Assembly: GCA_036583965.1 (NCBI GenBank)
Contig: JAZBQD010000014.1
Coordinates: 40,844,990 to 40,908,989 of the forward strand
Length of the DNA stretch: 64,000 bases
Reading direction: 5' to 3'
DNA from: Prunella strophiata
Lineage: Eukaryota > Chordata > Aves > Passeriformes > Prunellidae
Both the position numbers and the translations under genes were made by a program. Under the pieces are notes generated by a model. It was not told where the DNA came from, made no database searches, and worked only from the letters and a program-made list of their open reading frames with translations. Position 1 is the stretch's first letter; every line of letters begins with the position of its first letter. Below are positions 35,261-46,567 of the stretch, in pieces.

Positions 35261-37655
35261 AATCTGATTTTTTTTGTGTTTTACAAATTCTTGTCAATGT
35301 TGGCAGCATCACTGGCGCAGGGGAGCTCTGATCAGGTGTGCTTTAGAGACGTGGATGCCTCACTGTGCTCTTGATGCAGCTCCTGCAGATGCGTGGTGTT
35401 CCTCAGGAGCAACCTACACAGGAGCAAACTCTATTGGTGAAAGAAAACAGATAGAGATCATTTCTCAGAATCATCTTAAGCTTTAGTAAAGACTAACAAG
35501 GCTTTGTCAATAATCATAATATTATCACAAAATTTCACAACAGTACATTTTATTTTGAAGTCTGTTGAAACTCAAATATTGTCTAACAGTGCCAGCTTGT
35601 CTGATCCTTCTTTTCTTTTCCCTTCAATGGTTTTCTTATGAAAAATATTTCTAATATATATGAAAATAAAGTGCCAGAAATGGTGTAAGATAATTCAATG
35701 AGTCATGGACTATGTATCAACTGATCAGAGGATATAGAGAGAAGGCACAGCAGGAATGGAGAGGAATAGAGTGACAGAATGCTGGAAGAGCCCTCCTGAT
35801 CCTACAGGGTGGGAAAATGAATATAATGGAGCTACACTCCAACATTTGAATAAAGCAGCTAAAGCTGAGTGCTGCACAGATGTTTTGTCATCCAGTCCAG
35901 GAGAAATAAAACAGTAAATGCAGCAAAGGAATCCAGTGAGAAATTCAGTGATGAGGAACAGTTCCTGGATTCCATAAAACAGTTATCACAGTAGATGAGG
36001 TGAAGATCACTGTACTGCCATTAAATGTAGGTAAGGGCTGCCAAAAATCCAGACATGGTAGTGGCAGTGGATATGCAGCAGAGATCAAAAACAGATTTCT
36101 GAATTTCAGGCTAAAGGAGACAGAACTCAAAAGTGACAGGGAGCCTGTTATGATGCCTAACACTTCCGTCTTTTTAATCAAGCAGGAGTGTTGGTAGTTG
36201 AAAGAATGATGTTTCTCCAAAAGTCTTACTCTGTTTGAAAGAGGAAGATGTACTGGAACTAGAAGTCACTTGTCATGTAGCTGGGAATGGGTTCTGAGCC
36301 AGAGAAGCAGTAGCTGGGGAGGTATGAGACCAAGCATTAATGAATTGCTATCAATTAGCAGATGGTCTTATGACATAGTTTCATACCACTATCTTGGATT
36401 TTATATTTCTCATTCTAAAGAGAAAATATAAATTGACATGCCAAAACACTAATTTTTGTAACAGTGAATAAACTGTGAGCAGGAAGGCCTGCAGCATTCC
36501 TATTCTTCAAAGGGGATGGATGTGTGCAAATATAGATGTGTTTCAAAATTCAGTACATAATAAGGCTATAAGGAGTCCTTTAAACATTAGCTGGTGCTCC
36601 TGTGACAGTGATAAAATTATATCAGGCTTGAATATAAAATTTAATTCAAATAATTAAGTCTTCCATCCTCCATTAAGCAAGGGAAGAAAAAAAAAAGTCC
36701 AGAATGAGAGTGGGAACAATCGAGCCACAGTCAATGTCTGGAGCTTTTGCAACAGCAGGTGATTTATTAGGGAATTTAAGGATTGTTTTGCAAAGAAGAG
36801 GGTAAAGGGAGAATTTTAAAACTAGACACTGTTTTTCAATTTAAAAGAAGAAATCTCTGGTCTAAAGGGACATTGAGGAATGTGGATATTGTGTTATTTA
36901 AGTCTTCAAATTAAATAATATTTAAAAATATAAATATTAAATGCAAACTGTTCTTGCATTAAAAAGAACTTCATGGTGTATATGAAGGGATGGATGCGTA
37001 GCTCTTCTACAGGAGCAGTGAGCATTGCACCTGGCAAAGGTCTCCCAGAAAGCCCTGATAGAAAGTCCCCCTCAAACTGCTGTAGTTATAAGCCAGGCTC
37101 CCCAGTTCTGGCACTTAGGCTGCCACAAGAACATGACGAGCTGCCACAAGAACATGAAGAGCCAGGAGGAGATGGCTGAGATTTTGCTAATATGACAATA
37201 TCTATCCTGTCACTCCATGTGTGTGGTTGTATCCACTTTCACAAGATGGTACATTCCCCTGGAGATGTTATCACTGTTTTTGACTTGTGCTGTGGCTAAG
37301 CTTTCCTTTTCCCTGCTACTGGAAGGATTTGGAGTGCCATGATTTTCTAAAAAAAAAAAAAAAACACAAAAATCCAAAAACCTTATCTTTTTACTTTTAG
37401 TAACAAAACTATTTTATAAGGATATTACTTTCCATGACATTTTGCACATTTGTTTTCCTGCTCAAGTAAAAATATCCTGAAATGAATATTAACAGGAAAA
37501 AAAAACAAACCCATCAGAAAAGGGCTAGGTGCACTGTCCTTACCAAATGGGGAATTTGAAAAAAGAACAATTATTGCCTTGATTTTTCAAGTTTCTCTAA
37601 AGCCTTCTGATGTTTACATTCTTGTGCAGAACTTTCTCACACACTTTTTGTAAAT
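35261..37655. other. No supported gene; small GC-richer islands
   Basis: A GC-richer, CpG-containing patch at 35290-35440 and another at 36970-37160 stand out. The latter contains a 21-bp tandem duplication with core GCTGCCACAAGAACATGA (about 37119-37160). Neither has both splice sites plus a recognisable protein. A poly-A run lies at about 37350-37364. Frames of up to 91 codons are unsupported. Confidence 0.45.
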
Positions 37656-37662
37656 AACTTAT

Positions 37663-37871
37663 TGTTTTGTCTTCCTCTATGGGGGAAGAGCAACTTGATG
37701 GACTGTTGAGTTGTCCAGTGGCATTGAGGAGGTGGCACTGTCACCCAATGACACTGGGATTTCAGAAAACTATAAATGGAGTCAGAATTGAATAAACTTC
37801 CTCATTTTACTCTCTCACACCTTGCAAAGAGCTGCTGTCCTGCGTCGTGTTGTTTGTGCTGTACAGTGACA
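37663..37871 (+). mobile_element. Short solo LTR, ERVK-like
   Basis: The unit ends CTGTACAGTGACA and contains a TATA-like ACTATAAATGG (37771 onward) and AATAAA (37790-37795) only about 20 bases later, followed by a U5 with GCTGCTGTCCTGCGTCGTG. The promoter and polyadenylation signal so close together, and the GGAGTCAGAATTGAATAAAC block, fit short avian beta-retroviral (ERVK) LTRs. The left edge is uncertain: TGTTTTGTC at 37663 or TGGGGGAAG at 37680 could be the 5' end. No target duplication is seen, and no internal region is attached. Confidence 0.6.
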
Positions 37872-37879
37872 AACAATTA

Positions 37880-39295
37880 ATCAAGACAGATAGATACGCT
37901 TTGGGTTTATATTTCACGTATTTATTTTCATGATACTTAATGGTGGGATTCTACTTGTAGAATACCATAAAGAAGGATATTAATTTCCATTTCAAATTGT
38001 AGAAAAAGGTAAAAGAAACGATGTGATGTGTCTGAAATATGCTTTGAGGGAAGAGAGAGTGAGGTGGTTTTGTCCAACCAGTTGCATTCTAGTCTGTCAC
38101 CTACCAGCCTGGGAGCTTTTGGACTGTGGTACTGGCAGCTGTACCACAGATGATGGGCATTCAGAGATAGAAGGAGCATCAACATTTATGGTGGTTATTT
38201 TTCAGGCAGTATGAGGATGTATCATTTACAAGTGTTGCAGAAAATCTTTTTTTCATGCTATGAAAATACTGACCATATTCTAGGAGGCACTAGTCAGCCT
38301 TTGTTAGCCACCATTTTTATACTGAGAGGTTGTGACTGTTGAATATTCTACCATCATCTTTAAAACCCCATGGAGGAGAGTGAATGTGGATGTAAAAGTG
38401 GCAGCTGTTTAGACTAGAGCCTTGCAACAGGAGGAAGCTGTATTTTAAAGCACCACCGTTTATATCTCTTGGAACAGTTGTATGTGCAGCTATTACAATG
38501 ATTTAGCATCCATGTAAGCTTTTCCTGCAGTCACTGCATAACACAGTTTCTTTCTGTGAATTATGGACATTAAAAATCAATTTTCTCCTAGGCTAACTGT
38601 TGTTTCCTGTTTGGAAATATTCTTGCTGTATTTGCCTGAAATAGATATGTCTTGAAAGGAAAACTTTCCAAAGCTTTAGCAGACTGTGATTAAGCCTTTG
38701 GTTAAAGACATTAATAGGTTTTTGGAACAAATGTACTAGATTTCTGAAAACTACACAAGAAAAGAATGTCAGAATTCAGCTTCAAAGCAACTAATATGGA
38801 GTATTTTAAAGGGAAATCATGCTTAAGTACAGTAATGGGATTTCTTTCTTGATTACATAATGGTTTGTTTGAGTAATTAAATATGCTCCTCAAGCACATG
38901 GAAGTCAATAGAAGACCACATTCTTTTGGGTATAATCATGCTTAGATTTTCTGAGTGTGCCTAAGGGAATAATTTTGTCACTTATTTATTTTAAGTATTA
39001 GATATTTGAAAATGCCTGTGTACTTCTGACTTACCAAAAAAAGCATACCAAAACTGTATGTAATGCAAAGTTGATTTAGTATGTCCCTCTTCTGTGTTTA
39101 ATGAAATGTGAAATTATCTACTTACATGATATCAGAATTACCACTAGGACTCTTTTTCTGTGTGTCTGTGCACACGTGAGTGATTATGCACATATATTGT
39201 TGCAAAAGAGAACAGATATGGAAAACTCACTTCCAGGCTTCCACTTGCTTGTTCTACAGAAGTATAACCCAACCAGTTTTCGTTTCCACGTATGA
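37880..39295. other. AT-rich DNA, no gene seen
   Basis: This is spacer between two LTRs of different type and opposite orientation. Antiparallel short frames at 37937-38214 are unsupported. Confidence 0.5.
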
Positions 39296-39300
39296 CAAGA

Positions 39301-39873
39301 TGTGTCATTGTTTTAAGCTCAGCTGGAGATGAAGCCCCATGCAGCTGCTCCCTCCACCCTACCCTCTTTTCCCCTGCTACCCTGGTGGAATGGGGAGGGG
39401 AATCAAAACTTGTATGTGTATAAGAACAGTTTAATGATTGAAAATAAAGTAAGATAAAAAAAAAATAATGGCAAATTATAATAACAATTATGTTGAAAAA
39501 GGAAAAAAGCCAGTGATGCTCAATGCAGTTGCTCACCATCCACTGACCAGTGCCAGACCTCCTGTCCTGAACCAGATCAGCTGCCCTTTGTGGGTAACTC
39601 CCCCCCAGTTTATATACAGACCATGACCTTCTATGCTGTGGAATATCCCTTTGGTCAGTTCCCTTTGGGTCATCTGTCCCAGCTATGCTCACTCCCAGTT
39701 TCTTGTGTACCTCCTCACTGGCACAGCATGAGACAAGAAAAAATTTCTTGATTTAGGATAAACACAACTTTGCAAGAAACCAAACCACCAATGTGTTATC
39801 TATACCATTCTTACTCTGAATCCAAAACACAGCACTGTAACAGCTCCTGAGAAAAAAATTACCAAGCCTGACA
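39301..39873 (-). mobile_element. Solo LTR, avian ERVL-type, reverse orientation
   Basis: On the minus strand the unit starts TGTCAGGCTTGG and ends CAATGACACA. Blocks remembered from a very common avian LTR are present in order: CTGTGTTTTGGATTCAGAG, GATAACACATTGGTGG, GCTATGCTCACTCCCAG on +, CTTTGGTCAG near 39649, and a TATA box (TTTATATAC on +, 39608-39616). A stretch matches the sequence just before polyadenylation, where the canonical AATAAA is replaced by ATTAAA (+ TTTAAT at 39430-39435). A (AAT)-rich patch sits at 39455-39490, as is usual for this LTR. A 182-codon minus frame, the longest in the window, lies across its 3' half and is not a gene. Confidence 0.8.
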
Positions 39874-39879
39874 GTTCCA

Positions 39880-41615
39880 GTGTTCCCATTTTCTTGTCTC
39901 TGCACAGGTATTGCCTCAGGATCCTCCAGTTAATGAGGTAATGAAATATATTTATTCTTTGCATTTCAGCTGTGGTTTGTGGTTGTTCTGGCTGCCTGCA
40001 TCGACTCACATATCCTTATAAGTTTATATACTTGTTAATCATTTCAGTACTTGCTGAGGAAATAGCACAAGCCTCTGAAAGAAGAAGCTTAATTCAATTT
40101 TTCTCAAACAAAAGAAGAAATGTTGGAGGTTTTAAAACCTGGGGGATTGAGAGACATTTTCTTATCACTGAGTTTCTTGGACAGGGAAAAGTACAAAACT
40201 CATGCTTCTTGTGAGTATAAATGACATTGTTCTTGGGATGTTTCTTAAAATATTTGGTATACAAAATTGCGAATTTAAATCTGGGTCAGCCAGAAATTTG
40301 AATATTATGGAAAGTCAAGTACTGCAGCTTGGGCTGTGTATTAACTTTGTTAAGAAAATAAATAAATTTGAAAAAAATTCTTAGTTTCAAATTTTATTTT
40401 TCCTACTACTTCTGGGCCTATCATGGATTTAAAACAAAATGGAGATATCACACATGCATTTTATTAGAAAGAAACTTTAAATTTCTTCAATGCTTGTAAT
40501 GGCTTTGAGTACACTTACAAAAACATCTTTAGGCTCGAGAAAATATTGTAGTACTGCCATTCTGTAGTGTACTTACTGAAACTTCTCAACTCGCTTTTTA
40601 AAAACATGAATGTACATGGCCTATTCTAGCAAATTTAAAGTTATGTGGGTTGGATTTTTTTCATTAGTATTTTTAATTTATTGCTTGCTTTTGCTAAGAG
40701 GACAGTATTAAGGACAAAACTAATGATACTTATTCACTCATAAATGAATGAAAGAATAAAATTATGTTATCAAATATGGAGAAGTGGCACAGAGAACTGG
40801 CCTGGGGAAGCTAAATTCAGAAAAGAAACCAGAAGTGATTTTGGAAATGGAAAGGTGGTTTTATGAAGGGTTTATGACTTAACCAAGGTTATTGTAGCTA
40901 TACATCTTCATTACTACCATTGCAGCCTTCCCTTTCCTTATTCAGATGTTCAAAAGTGAGTCCTGAGCCGCTCTTCTGGTTGTATCAACATCCGCATTAT
41001 TTCAGTTTTTGATTTTATGGAACATACATATCCTAAAGTGACAGCAAACTGGCCATGGCTGCAGTCTGCTATTGCGTATATTGCAATGCCATAAGCTCCT
41101 GACCATCCTCACCTGGCTTGGTATTAAAAAGTTTGTGTCCTTTATTGTCATTCTCTTTCCTAAAAAGGCTTTTTAAATGAAAGCTGTGTCTGCAGCCATC
41201 CCTTCTCAGTGGTGGGCTCATTCTCTTGCTTCATAAGCAAAAAATGAGAACAAGTTTACTCTATTCAGCTTTGGTGATTTCTCTTTTCTTTTTATTGCAG
41301 AGAGAATGGAAAGGAAACAATGCACAAAAAGAGGGAAACAAGACATCATGGGATGCACTTGGCAAAGCATCCCTCGTCCCCAGCAGCTGTGTGCAATTGT
41401 ACTAAAGATGCCATCAGCTTCATTAAAAAAAAAAAAAAAATAGACATTTTTCGTGGTTGCCAGCTGAAATTCACTTATGGGAAAAGTAACTGAAAGAAAC
41501 TGACAATAGCAGCCATTTAGCACAGGGAGCAGATTTGTAGGGGATAGAGTTTTGGCACACAGGACCCCTCACCATCAGTCATCTGGAAAATTGTTGCCAG
41601 CTGTTAATAGGCTTT
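39880..41615. other. AT-rich DNA, no gene seen
   Basis: A poly-A run lies at about 41425-41440. The frame at 41218-41523 on - crosses that run. No mobile element is recognised. Confidence 0.5.
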
Positions 41616-41617
41616 AT

Positions 41618-41715
41618 CCCAGTTGGGGTTTGGTTGGATTTTTTGGGGTGTGGTTGGAGGATTTTTAGTTTGGTTGGTTGATTGTTTGGTAGTTTTGGGT
41701 AGGTTTTTTTTTCTT
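41618..41715 (+). repeat. G/T-rich low-complexity tract
   Basis: The + strand is almost only G and T, with GGTTTGGTTGG, GGGGTGTGGTTGG and TTGGTTGGTTG blocks ending in a T-run. Closely spaced GG pairs could support two-layer G-quadruplexes. The WFGWIFWGVVGG-like frame over it is a translation of simple sequence. Confidence 0.85.
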
Positions 41716-41719
41716 TTTT

Positions 41720-44460
41720 CCATTAAATCTTATGCTAGAGGGTCCTCTTTGGGGTGTTTGAATGTAAAATTTTTTTATACAGAGAAAGTTATGTGTACAC
41801 CAATCCCTGTTTGAATTTGCATGGGTTTCATAAGCAGAATTTCTGTCATTTGATGATTCTTTGAGTGCAAGAGATGATAAATTTGCCAGGGCATATATGA
41901 AAGCTTTTGATACATATGTATTTGGGAAACAGCTCTTTGTGATATGGGAAACTAAAACCATAAGAAAGTAAGGAGGTCAGTCATTTTTCTTTTATTGCTT
42001 CAACTTGTTTCTTGCTCACTAGATCCTTCTAATTGAGAAGTAAATTTAGGAGTGAAAATAAAAGAGGACTATGAATGAACATTCATTTTATTTGAGCAAA
42101 ATGAACAAGTCCATTTTGTTTAGCTTTACAGCCAATTGTGTCATTTGTGACGCCACATAATGATTTCAGTGGGAATGCAGGTGCATTCATATTTTTAAAC
42201 GCTGCTGATTTAGATTCTCTGCTACTCTTTTTCTTTGGAGAAATATAAATGACTTAAACAAAATAATTCCTAAGGAAAGATTTTGTTTATATCAGTTTTG
42301 CTCTAGGAAGCAATTTCATGTTGTAACCTTCTTAACATATTTAATTCTGTGAAGTTTTGAAAGTTTTTAGACCATAATTACAAAACCATGGTTTCTGATT
42401 ACAAAACAATGATTTCTGTATTACATTTTGTCTGGATTCATGAGACTACACAGTGTATTTGCTGCACTAGAAGCTGCTTTTCACTCTAGAAGCTTTTAAG
42501 TGCCAGCTTGACTGGGACCACTTAGTCAACCTCATCTTTCAGTTGTGAGCTTGAAAATTATTTGATTCACTGTGTCCTAAAGACATAGACAACATGATAC
42601 CCTTGAGTGTTTCATACTATTGTGAGGAATGTAAATGTTATACTAATTCCAGCATATATTACTCTTTTCTGTTGATACCCTTGTCTATATATTCTATATA
42701 TTTCTGTCTCTGCCTCTTGTCTATATATTCTTATTTTTCTGTTGTCACAGGAAGTTAACACTAACAAGAAGCATACTCTATGCTTAGGGAAGCATTCGAA
42801 GAATGAGCTGCAGTAGCAATGTACAAGAAAACTCAGGGGCAGAAAATGCCTTTACCTTACTAACATAAAAATTAATTCAAAAGAAGACCAAGAAAACATT
42901 TTTTTTGTTAATTAACTGGATTATGATTATGAAATAGTATTCATATTTCTTCTTGGATAATTTAGTGAAGAGGGGGGATTCTTAGCACCTGAATCTGTAA
43001 TCAAATGATCTCTGTGCTGGAATCATGCACTTCAGCCACTTTGTGCTGGGGACATACTTTTTCCCAGAAATCTCCTCTGTCTTTCTTGCCATAAGGAAGT
43101 ACCTGCTCAGCTAGAGCAATACAGATCTTAAATATTTTTGTGCTCAGCAAAATCTGGAGAGAGATATATTATTAAGTGCAAAGCCGTTGGGTCTCGACCC
43201 TGACCTGAACATAAATATTTTGCTACTATATAACAACACCACTTTCTCATGGTACAACTAGGATTAATTAAATGGGTCATTCATATTCCTTAAGAGAGGA
43301 CAATCACCTTCTTATACAGGGCAGATTGTGAACCTTTACTCACTCTGACATACTCTGATGAGTACTTTCTAACATTATTGACTTCTGTGAATAATTACAG
43401 AGGCAAAGGTTTTTGGGTCCAGCATTTAAGATGTGTTAATTGCCTTTAGTTTCACTTCTGCCAAATGGAACTGAGATCCCAAATATTATAGAGAGGATGT
43501 TTTATGATTGACCCTTACCCTTTTTTAGCTGCTATAACTGGCTCTTTTAAGGAGAAGCATATACTTTTTTATCCCACTACAAAATATCCTTGTCCTGCAA
43601 TTATAACATATCTGCAGAAAAAAATGACCAAGTTTATGAAGGAGAATAATTTATATACTTGGAAGCAATACTTAAAATTAGTATAAGTGCTGAACTGTTA
43701 CTCTAGTCAGAATTACTGAATAATGGGTAAATTCACAAATCTTTGACAGCTTTTACATAAAAACCTTTCTCCATAGGTTTATAAGCAACATGGTGTGGAA
43801 ACCAGTATTTTAGCTTCCTTTAAGCTTTTTTTTATAAATTCTAAAATATTTTAAATTTCCATCTTTGTGACCTAAATACAGAAACTGTTTTTTAAAACAG
43901 CTTCCAAGATGTTTACTTTCGGTTCTTCTGTGAAGCTTCAAATGAACTACTTTTTTATTGGAAAAAACATCTGACACTGTTGCCTAAATTTTGGGGTTTT
44001 TTCCAGATATTAATTATCTAAAATTTCTAGATTTGTGCTCTTGATAATGTAAGCAGTTATTTCTGGTGTTTTGGAGGGATATTTATAACAACATGTTCCA
44101 TAATGTAGGAGCCGTACCTATTTTCTTCCGGGACATATTTCCATGATATTATGCCTTGTGGCACAAATAAACATTTCTGAATGAATTTTCTTAACTTACT
44201 GGTGGGAGTTAGTTGAAAGGTGCCTTGGGTATGAGATATATATTGCCCTTACCAGAAATTTTTGGTGAGAGCTTTACAGAAGAAACTTTCTGAAATTGAG
44301 GTGATTCTGGCAAAAAATTGAAATAATAAAAGCTAAATATTTTTGGGTGGATTCTGCTCAAATCAGATCTCAGACCATGGTGGGGTAGGAAGGATAAGAC
44401 ATATAGCAGGATCTGGTGTAGCATCATAATGGCCAGGGCAGGGTAGTGAGCAACTGTCCT
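41720..44460. other. AT-rich DNA, no gene seen
   Basis: At about 42670-42735 CTTGTCTATATATTCT occurs twice about 36 bases apart, a local duplication. No coding exon or mobile element is recognised. Confidence 0.5.
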
Positions 44461-44461
44461 A

Positions 44462-44467
44462 CCTACA
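44462..44467. repeat. Target-site duplication, left copy
   Basis: CCTACA directly abuts the left end of the ERVK-type LTR. The right copy at 45093-45098 reads CCTATA, one substitution different. Confidence 0.65.
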
Positions 44468-45092
44468 TGTCGGTGGCCTCTCAGGAGCTCGAGATGACCC
44501 CAGATATATGTTACAAAGTCTCTGTTTCCCAGCCCCAGAACAGAAGAAGGAGTCAGGAATCTTCGTCTGCAGTTTCCAAGGATTGTTTATTTTCTCTTAT
44601 CTAACAAATTATTTTCCTGACCAGCCAAGGTCTGTTCAGCAGGTCAGTCTGAGGCACACTGCCTGCCTTCAAGGCAGTGTTATCTTTTTATACTAAAAAC
44701 TACCTGTACATAATTTACAGTTACTTTCCAATACCTGTCACCTATGTTACACAGTCCAACTCTACTTTAAACCAATCCAAAAGTGCCACCATCACCCAGA
44801 AGATGGAGGCTAAGAAGAAGGCGAAAGAAGGACAGAACACGCCCAAATTCCTCCATCTTGGCCCCTGAACCCTCATTCTAAAAAACCCCAAAATTCTACT
44901 TTTTCACCCTGTGATAAACTATTACTCTACTTAATTTTTGTGGCTTGCAGCTCTTCATATAAGGTTGGTAATTTTCTCCATGGCTCAAAATCAAAGGCAC
45001 AGGGGTCTTGGGCTCTGTACCAAGGCTTCTGAGCCCCCTGCCAGGGGCTTGAGCTATCCAGGGCAGCCAAAGGGATGTCCTGGGTTCCAACA
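44468..45092 (-). mobile_element. Near-intact solo LTR, ERVK-type
   Basis: On the minus strand the unit starts TGTTGGAACCCAGGACATC and ends GAGGCCACCGACA, about 625 bp, with TG..CA ends. U3 is followed by a TATA box (TAGTATAAAAAG, + 44684-44695) and AATAAA (+ 44586-44591). The flanking 6-mers are CCTACA (44462-44467) and CCTATA (45093-45098), which match at 5 of 6. A 6-bp target duplication is the ERVK hallmark. The element is a solo LTR without internal genes, left by recombination between two LTRs. Its well-preserved signals suggest that it is younger than the ERVL-type copies here. Frames of up to 75 codons on - inside U3 are not genes. Confidence 0.85.
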
Positions 45093-45098
45093 CCTATA
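45093..45098. repeat. Target-site duplication, right copy
   Basis: CCTATA directly follows the TGTTGGAAC end of the ERVK-type LTR (read on -) and pairs with CCTACA at 44462-44467. Confidence 0.65.
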
Positions 45099-45099
45099 G

Positions 45100-46485
45100 T
45101 TTCAAAACTGCAGTAATTAGTAACCAGTGCATTTGCAAGAACAAATTTCTGCACATTTTAATGCCTGTGTGCTGGTGCTGTACAAAAACTGGTGTCTCCA
45201 CACTAGACTTTCACAAATAAAATTCTAATCTTATTTCCTATATGAAAGTAGGACTTCATGCCTCAACTAAATCCTTTGTTTCAGACAGAAAGTCTGAAAA
45301 ATGGAGAATTTTGATGGCTGAAGTAAACTATCATGATTGAGTCAGTTCTTTAATGTTGAAAAAATGAGTACAGGTTACTTGTTCCTGGTCCTCAGAAAAA
45401 ACAGTTTTTGACCATGGTTTTCTGCCATTTAACTTGATCAGGATGGTAGAGAAAATTTAACAGTATTACAATTGCACGTGTAGAGAATGGTTGAACCTTA
45501 AAAACACGATGCTGTCCTCTCAAATCACTTTAGTGTCCTCTTCAGACACACTTATTCAGAAATCTTCAGTGCTTGATTATCAATACAACAATTTCATTAT
45601 AGATTATAGACCTTCCTTGTAACAATTGTAAGTAAAAAGTTAGTCTTCACTGTTGTTCTGCTTTGTCATATATAGGATATATAGGTTTATTTTCAGTTGA
45701 GCATAAAAGGAAGTGTGTCAGTATCTCTGTATACACACTGATGTATAGTTGCTGTAAAGATTGAGGTTCTAGAGTTGGCCATTGCCCTTGTTCTTGAGAG
45801 ATGAATCAACACATAAAATCATCAGCACATATTTCAGACCAGTTACCTCACCTTACACTACCCATGTTGTTAGCATTTCATTTAGTACTTTGCCAAGAGC
45901 TACATTTGCAATGTTGCCTTGAGCTATACTCTCAGATATATCAGACACTTTTTATGTGTAATACAACTAAAATTATCAACAACTAAATTATGTATCTAAA
46001 ATTATATTTACAGATGTATATTGCAGCAGCCTGATTCACAAGTACATACATACTCTAGTAGTTATCATTTTTCCTCCACTTTTTCTCTTTTCCTCCAAAC
46101 CAAATCTAATGGATCCTGTTCCCTGTAAATAAGTAAATTTTTGTAATTACTACCTTACAAGAAAAAAAAAATGTTCACAGAATGTTGAATGCATTGTTGT
46201 GATGCCATCATAAATCTTATTCCTCATATCTATTATCTTGTATTATGAGAGAAGGGTCAATTTTAAAGACTCCCTTACAAAAAGAAATATATACTACTGG
46301 ACAACTACTAGTTAATCCTTGTGAAAGTGCAATGTCATCTCCTCTTTTTGCAGCTACATACATGATAGAAATATTTTGAGCTGTTCTCATTTTAACTTGA
46401 ATAAATGAGTAGCCTTAGAGGAATCAGTAGGCAAAAATGCTACTTTGAACACTGAACCATACTATAATGAAATATACATATTCAG
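45100..46485. other. AT-rich DNA, no gene seen
   Basis: This is unique-looking AT-rich sequence. No repeat family or exon is recognised. Confidence 0.5.
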
Positions 46486-46487
46486 TC

Positions 46488-46567
46488 AAATAAATTTAAA
46501 TAAATAAATAAGTAAATAAATAATAACAATAATAAATGACAATAACAATAATAATAATAATAAATAA
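46488..46567. repeat. Compound (AAAT)n/(AAT)n microsatellite
   Basis: AAAT units (about 46495-46522) pass into AAT and ACAAT units (to 46567). The ITIIIIINK-like frame that starts here translates the repeat. Confidence 0.9.

Noticed and set aside
35755..35800. CR1-like tail (AATAGAGTGACAGAATGCTG)
   Set aside because: The similarity to CR1 3' sequence is limited to a few words and breaks off at once.
39144..39692. Longest open frame in the window (182 codons, minus strand)
   Set aside because: It lies mostly inside the reverse ERVL-type LTR and runs through an A/T-rich patch. It matches no retroviral protein I know and LTRs of this class do not encode one.
44896..45154. Minus-strand frames of 65 and 75 codons as coding
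   Set aside because: They lie in U3 of the ERVK-type LTR and have no independent support.
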